A stretch of DNA of 64,000 bases from Prevotellaceae bacterium (GTDB taxonomy: Bacteria > Bacteroidota > Bacteroidia > Bacteroidales > UBA932), in the NCBI GenBank assembly GCA_031258195.1, contig JAIRNF010000058.1, forward strand, positions 34,820 to 98,819, given 5' to 3'. Below, in pieces: positions 1-10,180 of this stretch (positions are counted from its first letter, which is position 1; each line of letters begins with the position of its first letter). The notes under the pieces were generated by a model. It was not told the origin of the DNA, did not search any database, and saw only the letters and a program-made list of their open reading frames with translations. Made by a program: the position numbers and the translations under genes.

Positions 1-25
1 GGGCGGTTGTTTATAGATAGCCATT

Positions 26-1597
26 CTAGAATGGGAACTCTTCGAGTTCTACCTCTTTCTTTTCTGCTTCTTCCGGTTTTTCTGCCGTAAGATGTATAGG
101 GTTACCCTCTATATATATGGCACGCATAGGACGCGCAGGGCAGATAAACTCGCAGCCCCCACAGCCGATGCAGATATCGGTATTTATTTTCGGGATGGTA
201 AGAGTTCCTTTATACGGAACCATATCAACCGCTTTAGTAGGGCAGTGTTCAGAACACGCACCACAGTCCATATCCTGCGTATATACCACGCAGTTTTCTT
301 TTACAAATACAACCTTACCGATTTGCAGCACTTTCTTTTGTTCTACGGTTAGCGGCTGCAACGCTCCTGTTGGACATACCTCTGTACAAATAGTACATTC
401 GAAATTACAGAAGCTGGCAAAGTAATCCATACGAGGCATCATTAATCCGTCCAGTCCATATTGTAAAAACGATGGTTTAAGAACCTGACTCGGACAGCGG
501 CTAACACAGGCGTGGCAAGCCGTACATTTACTCTTAAAATGTTCGAAGCTGATAGACCCCGGAGGACTTACCGGATTTCGCTTTTTATAAGAAACGGTGC
601 TTATGCCGGATATTACCTTTTCTTGAGCCGGCAAACCTATACCGACAAATGTACCAACTGTAGTGCCGATAAAGCGCCTTTTCGCCATATCTGGAGAGTT
701 GATAGCATATGAATCATTGGCTATTTCAACTTTTGTTTCCTTCTTTTGCGACATTCTAGGTGATGGCGAAAACCTAAGTCCAATAGCATTGTAACCGCAG
801 TTAGTTGTACAGTTGAAACAATCTACGCATCGGCTAAAATCTACTTCGTATGTTTTACTTTTAATACAGCTCGATTTACAGCTAATCTCGCATTTACGGC
901 ACTTGATACATTTTTTGGTATTAATCATCATCTTAAAAAGAGAAACTTTTGAAAGTAGCCCTAAAAATGCTCCAACGGGACAAATTGTATCGCAGTATAA
1001 CCTACCATGCTTATATGCCATATAAATTATAAGCAGAAGCATAAGTATAGACAGGCTAAAGGCAAATACGCTAAAAGTATCTATGCCTACATGGTAGAAA
1101 TTATAGCTGTCGAAGTTGCTTTCTATGTTTGCTATCAGGTTGTTCCCACCGATGTAAACAGGACGGAAAATGTTAACGGCAATTCTTCCGTAGATGCTGT
1201 ATGGGTCGAGCAAAATGAGAAGAAGGTTAAGCCCGAAAATTGCCGTTACGCCTGTAGCGGCAAGTATGCCGAAACGAAGAATGTTTTTAGGCGACGTGTA
1301 GGCGTAGCGTTTTTTCTTTTTCTTTCTCCATTTTGCTATACGGCTTATAACATCTTGAAAAATGCCTAGCGGACATAAAATAGAGCAGTAGATACGACCT
1401 ATAAGTAGTGTTAATACTATTAATACGATAAGTGTAATATTAATATTTTTAAGTATTGATGGTACCGACTGAAGGTTTAGTAAATCGCCTATCCATTGTG
1501 GCGCAAGACCGGAGAAATCTAAAAGATAGAAGGTTATTGCAACCAGCATAATCATAGCTACAATAACCCTGATATATTTTAATATTTTGTATAACAT
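26..1597 (-). CDS. Membrane polyferredoxin, NapH/NosR-like 4Fe-4S protein
   Basis: This is a probable electron-transfer protein of the cytoplasmic membrane. The N-terminal part has several hydrophobic segments and two repeats of the NapH-type motif, YCSILCPLG (about residue 75) and YCDTICPVG (about residue 205). At least four CxxCxxCxxxC ferredoxin clusters follow in the C-terminal half. Between them sits a KRRFIGTTVGTF stretch that looks like an internal Tat-type or membrane segment. I chose the ATG at 1597; a longer reading would need a TTG at 1609. The next gene upstream on the same strand (1664-2590) is a DUF362 protein, a family often found with ferredoxins, so the two probably form one redox unit. 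The electron donor and acceptor cannot be told from the sequence. Acidic residues dominate the extreme C-terminus. Confidence 0.85.
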   Translation of the reverse strand: MLYKILKYIRVIVAMIMLVAITFYLLDFSGLAPQWIGDLLNLQSVPSILKNINITLIVLIVLTLLIGRIYCSILCPLGIFQDVISRIAKWRKKKKKRYAYTSPKNILRFGILAATGVTAIFGLNLLLILLDPYSIYGRIAVNIFRPVYIGGNNLIANIESNFDSYNFYHVGIDTFSVFAFSLSILMLLLIIYMAYKHGRLYCDTICPVGAFLGLLSKVSLFKMMINTKKCIKCRKCEISCKSSCIKSKTYEVDFSRCVDCFNCTTNCGYNAIGLRFSPSPRMSQKKETKVEIANDSYAINSPDMAKRRFIGTTVGTFVGIGLPAQEKVISGISTVSYKKRNPVSPPGSISFEHFKSKCTACHACVSRCPSQVLKPSFLQYGLDGLMMPRMDYFASFCNFECTICTEVCPTGALQPLTVEQKKVLQIGKVVFVKENCVVYTQDMDCGACSEHCPTKAVDMVPYKGTLTIPKINTDICIGCGGCEFICPARPMRAIYIEGNPIHLTAEKPEEAEKKEVELEEFPF

Positions 1598-1663
1598 TAC
1601 ACCCCGCAAATAATAATGTTAAGTATAAACTTGAATGATTGAAGCTTAAACGAGTAAGCTACC

Positions 1664-2590
1664 TTATGCTCTGATACGGTTGATACGCAGCTTATCTAAA
1701 TTAGTTGTACCTACACCTAACGATTCTGCTTTCTGGATATGGCTAACGGCAGCCATTTCCATTGTTTCGGCTTGATTAAAGTAGCGCAACGCGGCAGTAT
1801 CGGCGGCAACGATATCGGTTGACATAATTAGCGCCTTGAGCGTTACCGCATCCGCCTCCGATTTACCCTTAGGTCCGTTGGACTTCATTATACGATAGGC
1901 GTCAACAATATTTAGTACAGGTTTTGCCACAGTACTACAGTCGGCAATGCATTGCTGTAAATCGTTAGAGTGCCAGAATCTTCTGTCCCAAACTATACCC
2001 ATGTAATTTTTCATTGAAATGGTAAGCTTTGCACCGCCGTGATGCTTGAGAATAGGAACGTTTATCCACGCATCGCAATCGAGTATAGCCTCATGTATTT
2101 TAGCTTTCTTTAGCGTAATACCTTTAGGCACTGCCACTTCTCTATAGTACCTTTCTTCGTGCGCATGGACCATTTTTCCCCCGGCTTCGTTAACGGCTTT
2201 CTCAATACCACTGTTTTGATAGCAAGCACGCCATTCATCGCAAGTATGGTCGAATACCAGCACTTCTTTCGCCCCGGCTTTCAAGCAATGCTGAATGATG
2301 GTTTTTACTAATAGCGGATTGGTATTGGCAGCCAGCTCGGGTTTTCTATCCCAGCCAATATTAGGTTTTACAACTACGCGATATCCGGGTTTTATAAACT
2401 TGCCCATACCACCCATAGATGCAATTGCTTTTTCGAACATAACATTGGGCTCTCCGCCCATAGCGGTTACCAGATCGTAGGGTAGCTCAGAGCTTTTGGG
2501 TTGAGCCATTAGCTTGTTCGCGCCGCCGAGTTTAAGCGTTCCTACTAGTCCGGCAAGGGCTCCGGCGCGGAGAAAATCACGTCTTTTCAT
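1664..2590 (-). CDS. DUF362 domain protein with Tat signal peptide
   Basis: The protein has 308 residues and starts with a twin-arginine signal, MKRRDFLRAGALAGLVGTL, so it is likely exported folded. The body matches the DUF362 family in its conserved segments: KPNIGWDRKPELAANTNP, the FDHTCDEW region, and WINVPILKHHGGAKLTISMKNYMG. DUF362 proteins are often linked to iron-sulfur proteins, but their reaction is not established. The polyferredoxin gene lies 66 bases downstream on the same strand, which suggests an operon and a shared redox role. No cofactor-binding cysteine cluster is visible in this protein itself. The family assignment is firm; the function is unknown. Confidence 0.82.
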   Translation of the reverse strand: MKRRDFLRAGALAGLVGTLKLGGANKLMAQPKSSELPYDLVTAMGGEPNVMFEKAIASMGGMGKFIKPGYRVVVKPNIGWDRKPELAANTNPLLVKTIIQHCLKAGAKEVLVFDHTCDEWRACYQNSGIEKAVNEAGGKMVHAHEERYYREVAVPKGITLKKAKIHEAILDCDAWINVPILKHHGGAKLTISMKNYMGIVWDRRFWHSNDLQQCIADCSTVAKPVLNIVDAYRIMKSNGPKGKSEADAVTLKALIMSTDIVAADTAALRYFNQAETMEMAAVSHIQKAESLGVGTTNLDKLRINRIRA

Positions 2591-2727
2591 AACAAATAGT
2601 ATAATATGGATGAAAACAAATTCAAAATATGATCAGTCTTTAGACCAATATTATTAAATTTGGTTTAATCAGCTTTTGTAAAACGTTGGGCTAAGAATCT
2701 CTCGAATGTATAAATTTTATCTTTTTC

Positions 2728-4272
2728 TTATAGCAAGTTTAGGTTAAAAACTTTTTTTAGCTGCTTAGTTACTATTAGCTTAATATCGTTGAGGTTAACG
2801 TTTTCCCCTACTTCTTTTTCGATGGACGTAACACCTTTATCAATAAATCCGCATGGGTTAATATTGCTGAAGTAGCTTAAATCGGTATTTACGTTGAGGG
2901 CAAATCCGTGCATGGTCACAAAGCGAGAGCATTTTACACCTATCGCGCATATTTTTCTTTCGGTTTGCTTGCCTTTATCAAGCCATACCCCTGTTGCTCT
3001 ATCCACCCTTTCGCCTTTTAAGCCAAAATGGGCAATAGTGTTTATTACTACTTCCTCTAACTTATGAATGTATTCTTTTAAGCCAAGCCGAAAATGCTCT
3101 AAATCTAAAATGGGGTACACAACCAGCTGTCCTTTGCCATGAAATGTTATATCGCCACCCCTGTCAACTTTTATAAATTCAGCGTGGTTGCTTTGTAGCT
3201 GCTTTTCATTTATTAGCATGTTGGTTTGCTTGCCGTTTCTTCCTAAAGTATAAACAGCCGGGTGCTCTACTAGTAGAATATGGTAAGTAGATGGTTTGTT
3301 TTGCTCTTTTTCTTGTATTATCTCGGACTGTAGCTGTAGCTGTAAATCCCAGGTTTCTTTATAACTTTTTTCTCCTAAGTCGTTAAGCTTAGCGGTATTC
3401 TTCTTCTGCTCGTCTAAGGCTCTAGCTTGTTTGTCGGCATGGTAGCTGGAGCGTACAAGCGGTGAGCTTTCCACGAAGGTAAATCCTTTTTCGAGCCCTA
3501 TATTTTTATACTCTGCAAAAGTTTCGGGTGTAACGTACTCTTTTACCTCAACATTGGCAGCCGATGGTTGTAAATACTGACCTATGGTGAGCGCGTGGCA
3601 GCCTACTTTTCTTAAGTCGTCCATTGTTTCGAGAATTTCTTCTCTGGTTTCGCCTAAGCCAAGCATAATACCCGACTTAGCAACAATACCCGATTCTGCG
3701 ACCTGTTTAATTACGCTTAACGACTGTTGGTAGGTTGCTTTGCTACGAACTTTAGGTGTAAGGCTTTTTACCGTTTCTAGGTTATGCGAAATAACTTCTG
3801 GTTTTGCGTCTATGACCAGCCGAACTAAGTCGTTTTTTCCCTGAAAATCAGGAATCAATACTTCCATTGTTACAGAAGGATTTAACTCTTTTACTGCCCG
3901 AATAACATTTGCCCAATGAGAAGCGCCATAGTCTGCCAAGTCGTCTCTGTCAACCGATGTAATAACGGCATGTTTTAGTCCCATCAGCTTAACCGATTGC
4001 GCAATGTTATTAGGTTCGTTAGGGTCTAGGGGTAGAGGTTTTCCGGTTTTTACGTTGCAAAATTTACAGGCACGTGTACAGATGTCTCCGCCGATCATAA
4101 ATGTAGCCGTACCGCAACCCCAGCATTCGCCACGGTTTGGACATAAGCCGCTGGAGCAGATAGTATGGATGTTGTGCTTCTGAATTATTTGTTGAACGTT
4201 ACCTGCAATACTGCCTTGCGGTAGTTTTATTCTAAGCCACTCGGGCTTACGTCTATTAACAGTATATGACAT
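2728..4272 (-). CDS. lipA-lipB: Fused lipoyl synthase / octanoyltransferase (LipA-LipB)
   Basis: One 514-residue frame carries both steps of lipoate assembly. Residues 1 to about 290 are lipoyl synthase, a radical SAM enzyme: the auxiliary cluster cysteines are C39, C44 and C50 (CX4CX5C), the SAM cluster is C65, C69 and C72 (CX3CX2C), and the family-typical RSSY follows near the end. After a very short linker, residues from about 298 are LipB, which moves octanoyl from acyl carrier protein to target proteins: RGGDITFHGKGQ, then KICAIGVK with the conserved lysine, and NPCG with the catalytic cysteine. The start is the ATG at 4272, where homology begins (MSYTVNRRKPEWLR); the frame is open further upstream but runs into the rhomboid gene. 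It lies 11 bases behind that gene, so the two are probably cotranscribed. The usual arrangement is two separate genes. Confidence 0.9.
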   Translation of the reverse strand: MSYTVNRRKPEWLRIKLPQGSIAGNVQQIIQKHNIHTICSSGLCPNRGECWGCGTATFMIGGDICTRACKFCNVKTGKPLPLDPNEPNNIAQSVKLMGLKHAVITSVDRDDLADYGASHWANVIRAVKELNPSVTMEVLIPDFQGKNDLVRLVIDAKPEVISHNLETVKSLTPKVRSKATYQQSLSVIKQVAESGIVAKSGIMLGLGETREEILETMDDLRKVGCHALTIGQYLQPSAANVEVKEYVTPETFAEYKNIGLEKGFTFVESSPLVRSSYHADKQARALDEQKKNTAKLNDLGEKSYKETWDLQLQLQSEIIQEKEQNKPSTYHILLVEHPAVYTLGRNGKQTNMLINEKQLQSNHAEFIKVDRGGDITFHGKGQLVVYPILDLEHFRLGLKEYIHKLEEVVINTIAHFGLKGERVDRATGVWLDKGKQTERKICAIGVKCSRFVTMHGFALNVNTDLSYFSNINPCGFIDKGVTSIEKEVGENVNLNDIKLIVTKQLKKVFNLNLL

Positions 4273-4283
4273 TGTTGATGTTA

Positions 4284-4892
4284 CTAGAATGTAGGATGTG
4301 TTAGCTGATAAATGAAACTCTCGAATAAATCGGGATGGATTACTATCGGATAAATCAAGCCGAATAACGCTCCCCATAGGTGCGCATCGTGTCCGATGTT
4401 ATCATTCCCTTTTTTGGACATGTAGCTTGAGTATAAAACATAAAGTACGGCAAAGACAATACCCGGAATAGGGATAACTCCCATAAGCAGCAGCTTATGC
4501 CAAGGCGCAAAAAATATACACGCAAATAGTACTGCCGATACCGCGCCCGACGCGCCGACTGCCATATAGCCGGGGTTATTGCGCCGCTTTATGGTTGTTG
4601 TGATTGTTGATACAATCATTCCGCCAAAATACAGTACAAAGTAATGAGGTATTACTTTTTCTGTAACTAGTCCGAAGTAATACTCTATAGCTTTGCCAAA
4701 CGAATAGAGCACTATCATGTTGATGATAAGATGCGGGTAGCTACCATGTATAAAGCCGTGTGTTAGCATACGATACCACTCGTTGTTATGCACCATTCGG
4801 TAGGGTGATAGTACCGATTTATAGAAAAAAGTTTGATCCTGAAAAGCAAGGATTGAAACAATAGATGTTATAATAATTAGTGTTAGCGTCAT
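4284..4892 (-). CDS. Rhomboid-family intramembrane serine protease
   Basis: The protein has 202 residues and about six hydrophobic segments. Rhomboid signatures are present: HGFIHGSYPHLIINM in the second membrane segment (residues about 45-59), GASG with the nucleophile Ser115, and the catalytic His171 in HLWGALFG. Rhomboids cleave membrane proteins inside the bilayer; the substrate is not predictable. The C-terminal half is longer than in the shortest bacterial rhomboids because of a YMSKKGNDNIGHDAH loop before the histidine helix. The gene lies between holA upstream and the lipA-lipB fusion downstream on the same strand, with small gaps on both sides. Confidence 0.9.
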   Translation of the reverse strand: MTLTLIIITSIVSILAFQDQTFFYKSVLSPYRMVHNNEWYRMLTHGFIHGSYPHLIINMIVLYSFGKAIEYYFGLVTEKVIPHYFVLYFGGMIVSTITTTIKRRNNPGYMAVGASGAVSAVLFACIFFAPWHKLLLMGVIPIPGIVFAVLYVLYSSYMSKKGNDNIGHDAHLWGALFGLIYPIVIHPDLFESFIYQLTHPTF

Positions 4893-4919
4893 CTTTATAT
4901 GGCTTGATAATTCTATATT

Positions 4920-5957
4920 TTAGTGAAGTAGCTTAAACAGTAGTTCGCGTAATAGCTCTTCGTGAGATACGGACGTGTTTCCAAAGCCTTTACCACGCAT
5001 ATCGTACTCGCGAAGCAGGCTGATATTCTCAATAATTTTTCCGATAGGATATAATCTGACGGCAGTCTCGTAGTCTTTGACGAAGAACGGGTTTACGCCC
5101 AATTCCGATGCTATCTCACTTTGAGAAGCGGCGCGTTTTTTAAGCACATATAGCTTAAGTAGGTTCCGAAATAACGTATAGAGCGTTGATATGGTAACAA
5201 CCAGCGGATACTCCGACGGGTTTTTACCAAAGTGATAGGCAATACGGTTTGCTTTTAAGATATTGCGTTGAGCAACGGCATTGTTCAGCTCGAATGTATT
5301 ATATTCTTTGCTGATACCTATGTTTTGCTCAATATCAGATACAGCTAGCTTTTTACGATCTGTAGGAAGAAGAGAGAACAGCTTATCCAACTCGTTTACT
5401 AGCTTGCTTAAATCGTTGCCTACATAATCCGCCATTACAGCGCTGGCTGCAGGTTCCATGCTATATCCTTGTTGCTGGACATAGGTGGTAATCCACGGCG
5501 AAACTTCGTTCTCGTACAGCTTTACAGTTTCTAGTACGTCGCCGATTTTATCTACGGTTTTATAAAACGCGCCACGCTTATCTACTGTTTTTCCTTTAAG
5601 ACATATTACAAGAATAGTTGATTGTAGCGGTGCTTTGACATATACATCCAGCTCTTCTATTTTTCGCACATTCTGTGCTTCTTTCACAATAATAACCTGA
5701 TGGTTTGCCATCATTGGGAAGCGGCGTGCGGCGTTGATAATAGCTGTTACGTCAACATCCTTTCCGTAGAGAATGGTTTGGTTAAAGGCTTTCTCCGGTT
5801 CGTTAAGGATGTTGGCGGCAATATAGCTGCTTAGCTGGTCGATATAATAAGCCTCATCGCCCATTAGCAGGTAAATGGGCTTATATATTTTTTGGTTTAT
5901 ACGGGTTAATATCTCTCGATATTTTGCCTCTGTATCTTTTGCTCGCGGCTTAGCCAT
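4920..5957 (-). CDS. holA: DNA polymerase III subunit delta
   Basis: This 345-residue protein matches the clamp-loader delta subunit, which opens the sliding clamp during DNA replication. Family features are the N-terminal IYLLMGDEAYYIDQL, RRFPMMANHQVIIVKEAQ in the AAA+-like domain, and the C-terminal helical collar with LVNELDKLFSLL and the later FFVKDYETAVRLY segment. Delta has no functional Walker A motif, and none is seen here. The start codon is the ATG at 5957. The rhomboid gene follows 27 bases behind its stop, and a strong terminator hairpin belonging to the upstream pseudogene lies just before it (5994-6032). Confidence 0.88.
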   Translation of the reverse strand: MAKPRAKDTEAKYREILTRINQKIYKPIYLLMGDEAYYIDQLSSYIAANILNEPEKAFNQTILYGKDVDVTAIINAARRFPMMANHQVIIVKEAQNVRKIEELDVYVKAPLQSTILVICLKGKTVDKRGAFYKTVDKIGDVLETVKLYENEVSPWITTYVQQQGYSMEPAASAVMADYVGNDLSKLVNELDKLFSLLPTDRKKLAVSDIEQNIGISKEYNTFELNNAVAQRNILKANRIAYHFGKNPSEYPLVVTISTLYTLFRNLLKLYVLKKRAASQSEIASELGVNPFFVKDYETAVRLYPIGKIIENISLLREYDMRGKGFGNTSVSHEELLRELLFKLLH

Positions 5958-5993
5958 AGAGAAATTTTGGTAAAAATAGCAAAAGTATGCGGG

Positions 5994-6032
5994 GTAAAAA
6001 AATACCCCGTAGCAATGCTGCTACAGGGTATT
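5994..6032 (-). terminator. Intrinsic terminator behind the frameshifted surface-protein gene
   Basis: A near-perfect inverted repeat (6001-6032, AATACCCCGTAGCA pairing with TGCTACAGGGTATT, loop of about four) is followed on the minus strand by a run of T (complement of the A run at 5996-6002). It ends transcription arriving from the pseudogene at 6088-9792 and insulates holA. Confidence 0.8.
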
Positions 6033-6087
6033 AATTACTGCTATGGTAATTTAAGGTGTTGTAAGAGTCGGATTTATAATATTGAAC

Positions 6088-9000
6088 CTAAGGAGCCTTA
6101 ACAGCTGAAGTAAGTTCTATCATAAGTTCTCGATTTCCTTGCGCTATGTAGTTATTATGAACATAAATAGGTATAATTACCTCTTTTTCTCCTATCTGTA
6201 TTTCAACTTCTGTCGATAATATAGGTTCGTAGTCAACACCGCTATCAGCACCTGTTAAGGTAAAGGTAGCTATTATTGTTTTTGCGGTTGTTACATCCGG
6301 ATCTTTAAATTTTACTTTAAATGAACCGTCGGTAGAGGGCTCTGCCATCTTTCCCGATGCGGGAGAGTCTGTCTCTACCGCTATTGTTCCGTCTGTTTTA
6401 TCTTTAATAGTCAGGTTTGCTTCGTTAAGTGCAGTAAAGCCGGTTGCTGTAGCGTTAAGCGTAAGCGTTTCGTCGTCTATTTCCAGCAAGTTGTCTTCTG
6501 TGGCTTTAATTTTTAAAGTAACGCATCTCTCACCTTCTGGTATTAGAGTAGTACCTACAACCTGATAGTCGGAAGCTTCGGCTGTAGAGCTAGCTATCCG
6601 GTTAAGGGTAAATGCCAAACCATTACGGGGCGCTACAGTACCATCGGGCATACAGATGGTAATGCTTACCTCATTTCCTTCGTCCGCCTCTGTTGCCGAT
6701 AAGCTAACGCTTAGCTTTGCCAGCCTAATGGTAACCTCTATATTTCCTTTGGCGCAAAGTGCTACGGGCAGCCCATTATCCCTAACGGTATAAATGATAT
6801 TTACTTTCTCGTTATCGGTAAACGGGTAGGTAGAGCTAGGAGTGAAAATTACTTCTTTTGTATCGGCATCAAATGAGACGGTACCTTTTGCTGCGTCGGC
6901 AACGGTTGCAAATTTCACCCCGACTAAGTTTAAAATATTTCCGTCCGGATCGCTGTTATTTTCAAGAGGTTTTATAGCTATACCGTTTACGCTTGTGGTA
7001 GTTGCCACATCATCGGTAACGTTAGGCTCGTGGTTAGACGATGGCGGGTTTATCCATGGAGGTGTCAGACCCGTTGAAAAGGTAAGCCCCATACCGTTAC
7101 GCTTGTGCTTAAGTCCGTTTTCGTCGACATTGCCGGGCGTTGAAAGTAGCCGGCTAGGGTCTTTGATTACCCCTGAATAGTAGGACTTTGACGGATAAAG
7201 TAAATTTTACCATCAGGTCCCATTTTCATTCCTCCTCCTTGCCGGCTTTGACTCGCGCCGGCTGAAGTTGGGGTATTGGTTATTTTAAACTGATCTACTT
7301 TAGTCCATGTAGGTCCGCTTATATCATACTGATATATATAGTATGCATCAACACCACCTGACTGTGACTGGGAAAGATATAGATATTTGTCGTAAAAAAC
7401 ATGGCTGGAATAGCTACCATGGGAAACACCGCGTGTATCTAAGCGCTATTAAAGGATATCGCTCCTGTTTGCGGATTAAAGTTGAGGAAGTAATGGTTAT
7501 AATATGCGCCGTTAAGTAATGTTGAGCCGCCTCCATTCATCGCAATTATTGAGTAATCGGGGCTAGAGTGCATACGCCATACATTAACATTTGCTAATGA
7601 TGAGGGCATAGATAACCTATTTACTTCTGTGATTACAGGAGCAGAAGGGTTGGCGCCATCTACTTTTAAAACAACCACTGTATAATGTGTGCCTTTTAAG
7701 TTGTAAATCAACCAATACTGATTGTAGATATCAACTACAGGAATCATCTCAATAGTTTCAGACACAAGACCGGAGCCATTTATTGTAGCAGTCGAAATCT
7801 TTTCGCCTAAACCGTTTCGCTTACTCATATCGATAATACTGTACTGCAAATTCCCCTGATTAAGGGTACTTACCGACGCTAAGAAGTATTCGTTATCTCT
7901 TAAGTAAGCGGCAGCCAAGCCGTCTCCGGTAGAAGTATGTCCTGAAATTGCGCCGTTTACCATGTCCTGGTGGTTGGAGTTATATATCTTATCGTGCTGT
8001 ACGTAAAATATAAACGAACCGTCGCAAGCCGGCGTACTTAATTGATAGCGAGTTTTCCCATGAGTTTACTGATGATATGCCCGATGCGTCTTCGGGTACC
8101 ATTACGCCATTTTATTTCGGAAAATAATACCTTTTGATGTCTTAGCATTTCCCAGCGCGCTACTTCCTTCGGTAGCTCCCGTATTCTGTCCAGAAAACCA
8201 GACATCATCGCTAAACAGATTGCTGCTTACAAATGTAGGAGTGACGGTTATGGTTAGCGTACCGGAATTACACATCGGTATAGGTGTGCTATTATTTTGG
8301 GCTACATAGGTAATATATACTGTACCGTTTGCTCCGCTATAATCGTACCTTGCATTAGGTGTAAAAGTTATGGTGCCATTAGTGGCGTTATAGCTTACTT
8401 CTCCTTGTCCGACCTTCGTTTGATCGGTAAAAATGCGTTGGTCGAAGTAATCGTAGAGCCACCCCCCCCCCTTATTATCGTTGGCTAACACATCAACTGT
8501 TACAGGCATGTATTGGTTTGTGCTTCCTACGTCAGGATTTGCGGTAGGAGGGGTACTTGTTATTGGATCTACTGCCGGGGGAGTAAGCTTTGTAGATAAA
8601 GGGAGGTTATCATAAACAACGCCCAGATTTAAACCATCTCTTTCATATACAAAATTAGGATCATTTCTTGGAAGATCCGGGTGTCTCTGTTACTTCTAAA
8701 TACGAAGTTTGAGCACGACCTACGTACATTTTTCCATCTGGTCCGCGTTTTAAACCTCCTCCAACGTTTCCGGTGGTTATATTGGTAAATATAATTGGAT
8801 ATCCGATTACTGCCGAGGTTTGGAGATCGTACCGATACATTTTGTTATTTGCAGAATATGAGCTGTAGTAGATATATCTGCCGTTAGGAGAAAAATCGGC
8901 ATTATAAAGAGAAGAATGTACTCCGGGCGTAGAGACAAATCTGTTTTGTCGGATTTGCCCGTCGACAGGGTTGAAATCGTAAACGTAAGATCCGTTAGCG

Positions 9001-9792
9001 CCAATGGGAATTGTTAAGAACGGCTGGTTATGAGTTGCGTTGCTTTTAAGTACAAAAGAATAGTTGGAACCGGTACTAATATTTGTACTAAGATATGGAC
9101 CGGGATTAACGCTTTGTGTTATTACATCTGAAACACCAGATGGAGTAACTTTGCGAACTTTCATCTTTCCTGCTCGGAAGTGGTAGTAAACCAACCAGTA
9201 TTCATTAGTGGTACCCTTTACAGGCATTAGCTCAATGCTCTCCGACATTCCAGTTTCTATGGTGCCCTTTGCGGTCATTTTTCCAAGACCTCCCGTTTTG
9301 GCTCATGTCCATTTCGTAATATAGTAGGGAAATATTACTAAAATAACATGTATTACAAGAGAATAAGCAGTACTTATTATTGCCAATATAGCATGCGCCC
9401 AAACCATCCGCTACAGATGTGTTACCAGAAAAGCTACCGCCATCCATAGGTGCATGGTTTGAATTAAATACTTGGTTATGATGGTGTAAAAAATAAAGCC
9501 ACCATCGCACGAAGGCGTGGAAACAGATAAGCTATTTTCCCATGAATTCACCTTTCCTTTTCCTGAATAATTTTGTGGAACCCACTTATCTTGTGTTGTC
9601 TTTTACAAAGGCAACACAAGGGCAACCGGTTCCGGTCCATTTATCCCCAAAAAACCAAATGTTATCATTGAATAGGGTGCTGCTGACTTGGGTACCTTCA
9701 TATGGTCGGGCTTTGATTTGTGATGTATAAGCTATTTGAAAGCAGAGAATACAAAGCGAAACACTTATGGGGTGGTTTTTGTAAATTTTCAT
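6088..9792 (-). pseudogene. Frameshifted T9SS-style surface protein with a duplicated module and Calx-beta end
   Basis: Six open segments in changing frames (9792-9586, 9510-9232, 9278-8661, then a segment extending from about 8685 to 8102, 7963-7439, and about 7190-6088) join into one protein of about 1,200 residues once frameshifts are bridged. It begins with a signal peptide (MKIYKNHPISVSLCILCFQ). Two tandem copies of one module can be read: each has LFxDxxWFxG, VNSWENSLS, STPxCDG.FIFY, NSNH and SGxTSxxDGL, like the WYFG...NHxxMPNG domain of gliding-motility-associated proteins. A VDVLANDN cadherin-like stretch separates them. The C-terminal part (6088-7190) is Calx-beta-like with SVSLSATEADEG. 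At least five frame changes are needed, so it is probably inactive. Its C-terminus resembles that of the gene at 17062-19470. Sequencing error is possible, but the other long genes nearby are intact. Confidence 0.8.
8462..8471. repeat. C10 homopolymer tract inside the surface-protein pseudogene
   Basis: Ten consecutive C on the plus strand (G10 in the coding direction) encode Gly-Gly-Gly in the VLANDNKGGGW segment. The frame stays open through the tract as sequenced, but tracts this long are prone to slippage, and frame changes occur on both sides, near 8680 and 8080. Confidence 0.85.
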
Positions 9793-10180
9793 TGTTACTC
9801 CTTTATGTTTATTTTATATATCAGGTAGCATATATATGTAGTTATTCTTAATCCTAATATGTCGTAGTATAGGTATTGAATAATACTTATTTAAAGCACA
9901 CGTAAGGTACGCTTCTTACAACCGCCCTCCTCAATCTGTTAACGCTAATTAACCCCTGTCTTGTTCATTCTGCGAAAAACAAAGAAGTACTTTTTCGCCT
10001 ATTTTGTTAAAATGTTTGGTATAGATGGTTTATGGAGTTCGAAGTATTTTGGTTTTTGAGAATATCTCGGTTGTTAGTATTTTACAACATGCAAAATGCT
10101 TTAAATCTGAAATATTTTGAGAATAACAAGAATTCTTGCTACGTTTGTAGCCTTATTTTAAAAGCATAAAATAGCCTGCT
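9793..10180. other. Divergent intergenic region between the surface-protein pseudogene and nqrA
   Basis: The 388 bases hold no credible gene. The right part carries the nqr promoter (10116-10147). The left part is A+T-rich and should carry the minus-strand promoter of the pseudogene, but I see no convincing TAnnTTTG element there. Confidence 0.6.
10116..10147 (+). promoter_or_regulatory. Predicted Bacteroidetes-type promoter of the nqr operon
   Basis: TTTG at 10116-10119 and TACGTTTG at 10140-10147 are 20 bases apart. This fits the primary sigma-factor consensus of Bacteroidetes (TTTG near -33, TAnnTTTG near -7). Transcription would start near 10154, about 27 bases before the nqrA ATG. Confidence 0.65.

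Noticed and set aside
1007..1369. 120-codon plus-strand frame opposite the polyferredoxin gene
   Set aside because: The minus-strand frame has clear NapH-like motifs; the plus-strand one has none.
4273..4377. Longer start of the LipA-LipB frame (to 4377)
   Set aside because: The extra 35 residues overlap the rhomboid gene and do not fit LipA; homology starts at the ATG at 4272.
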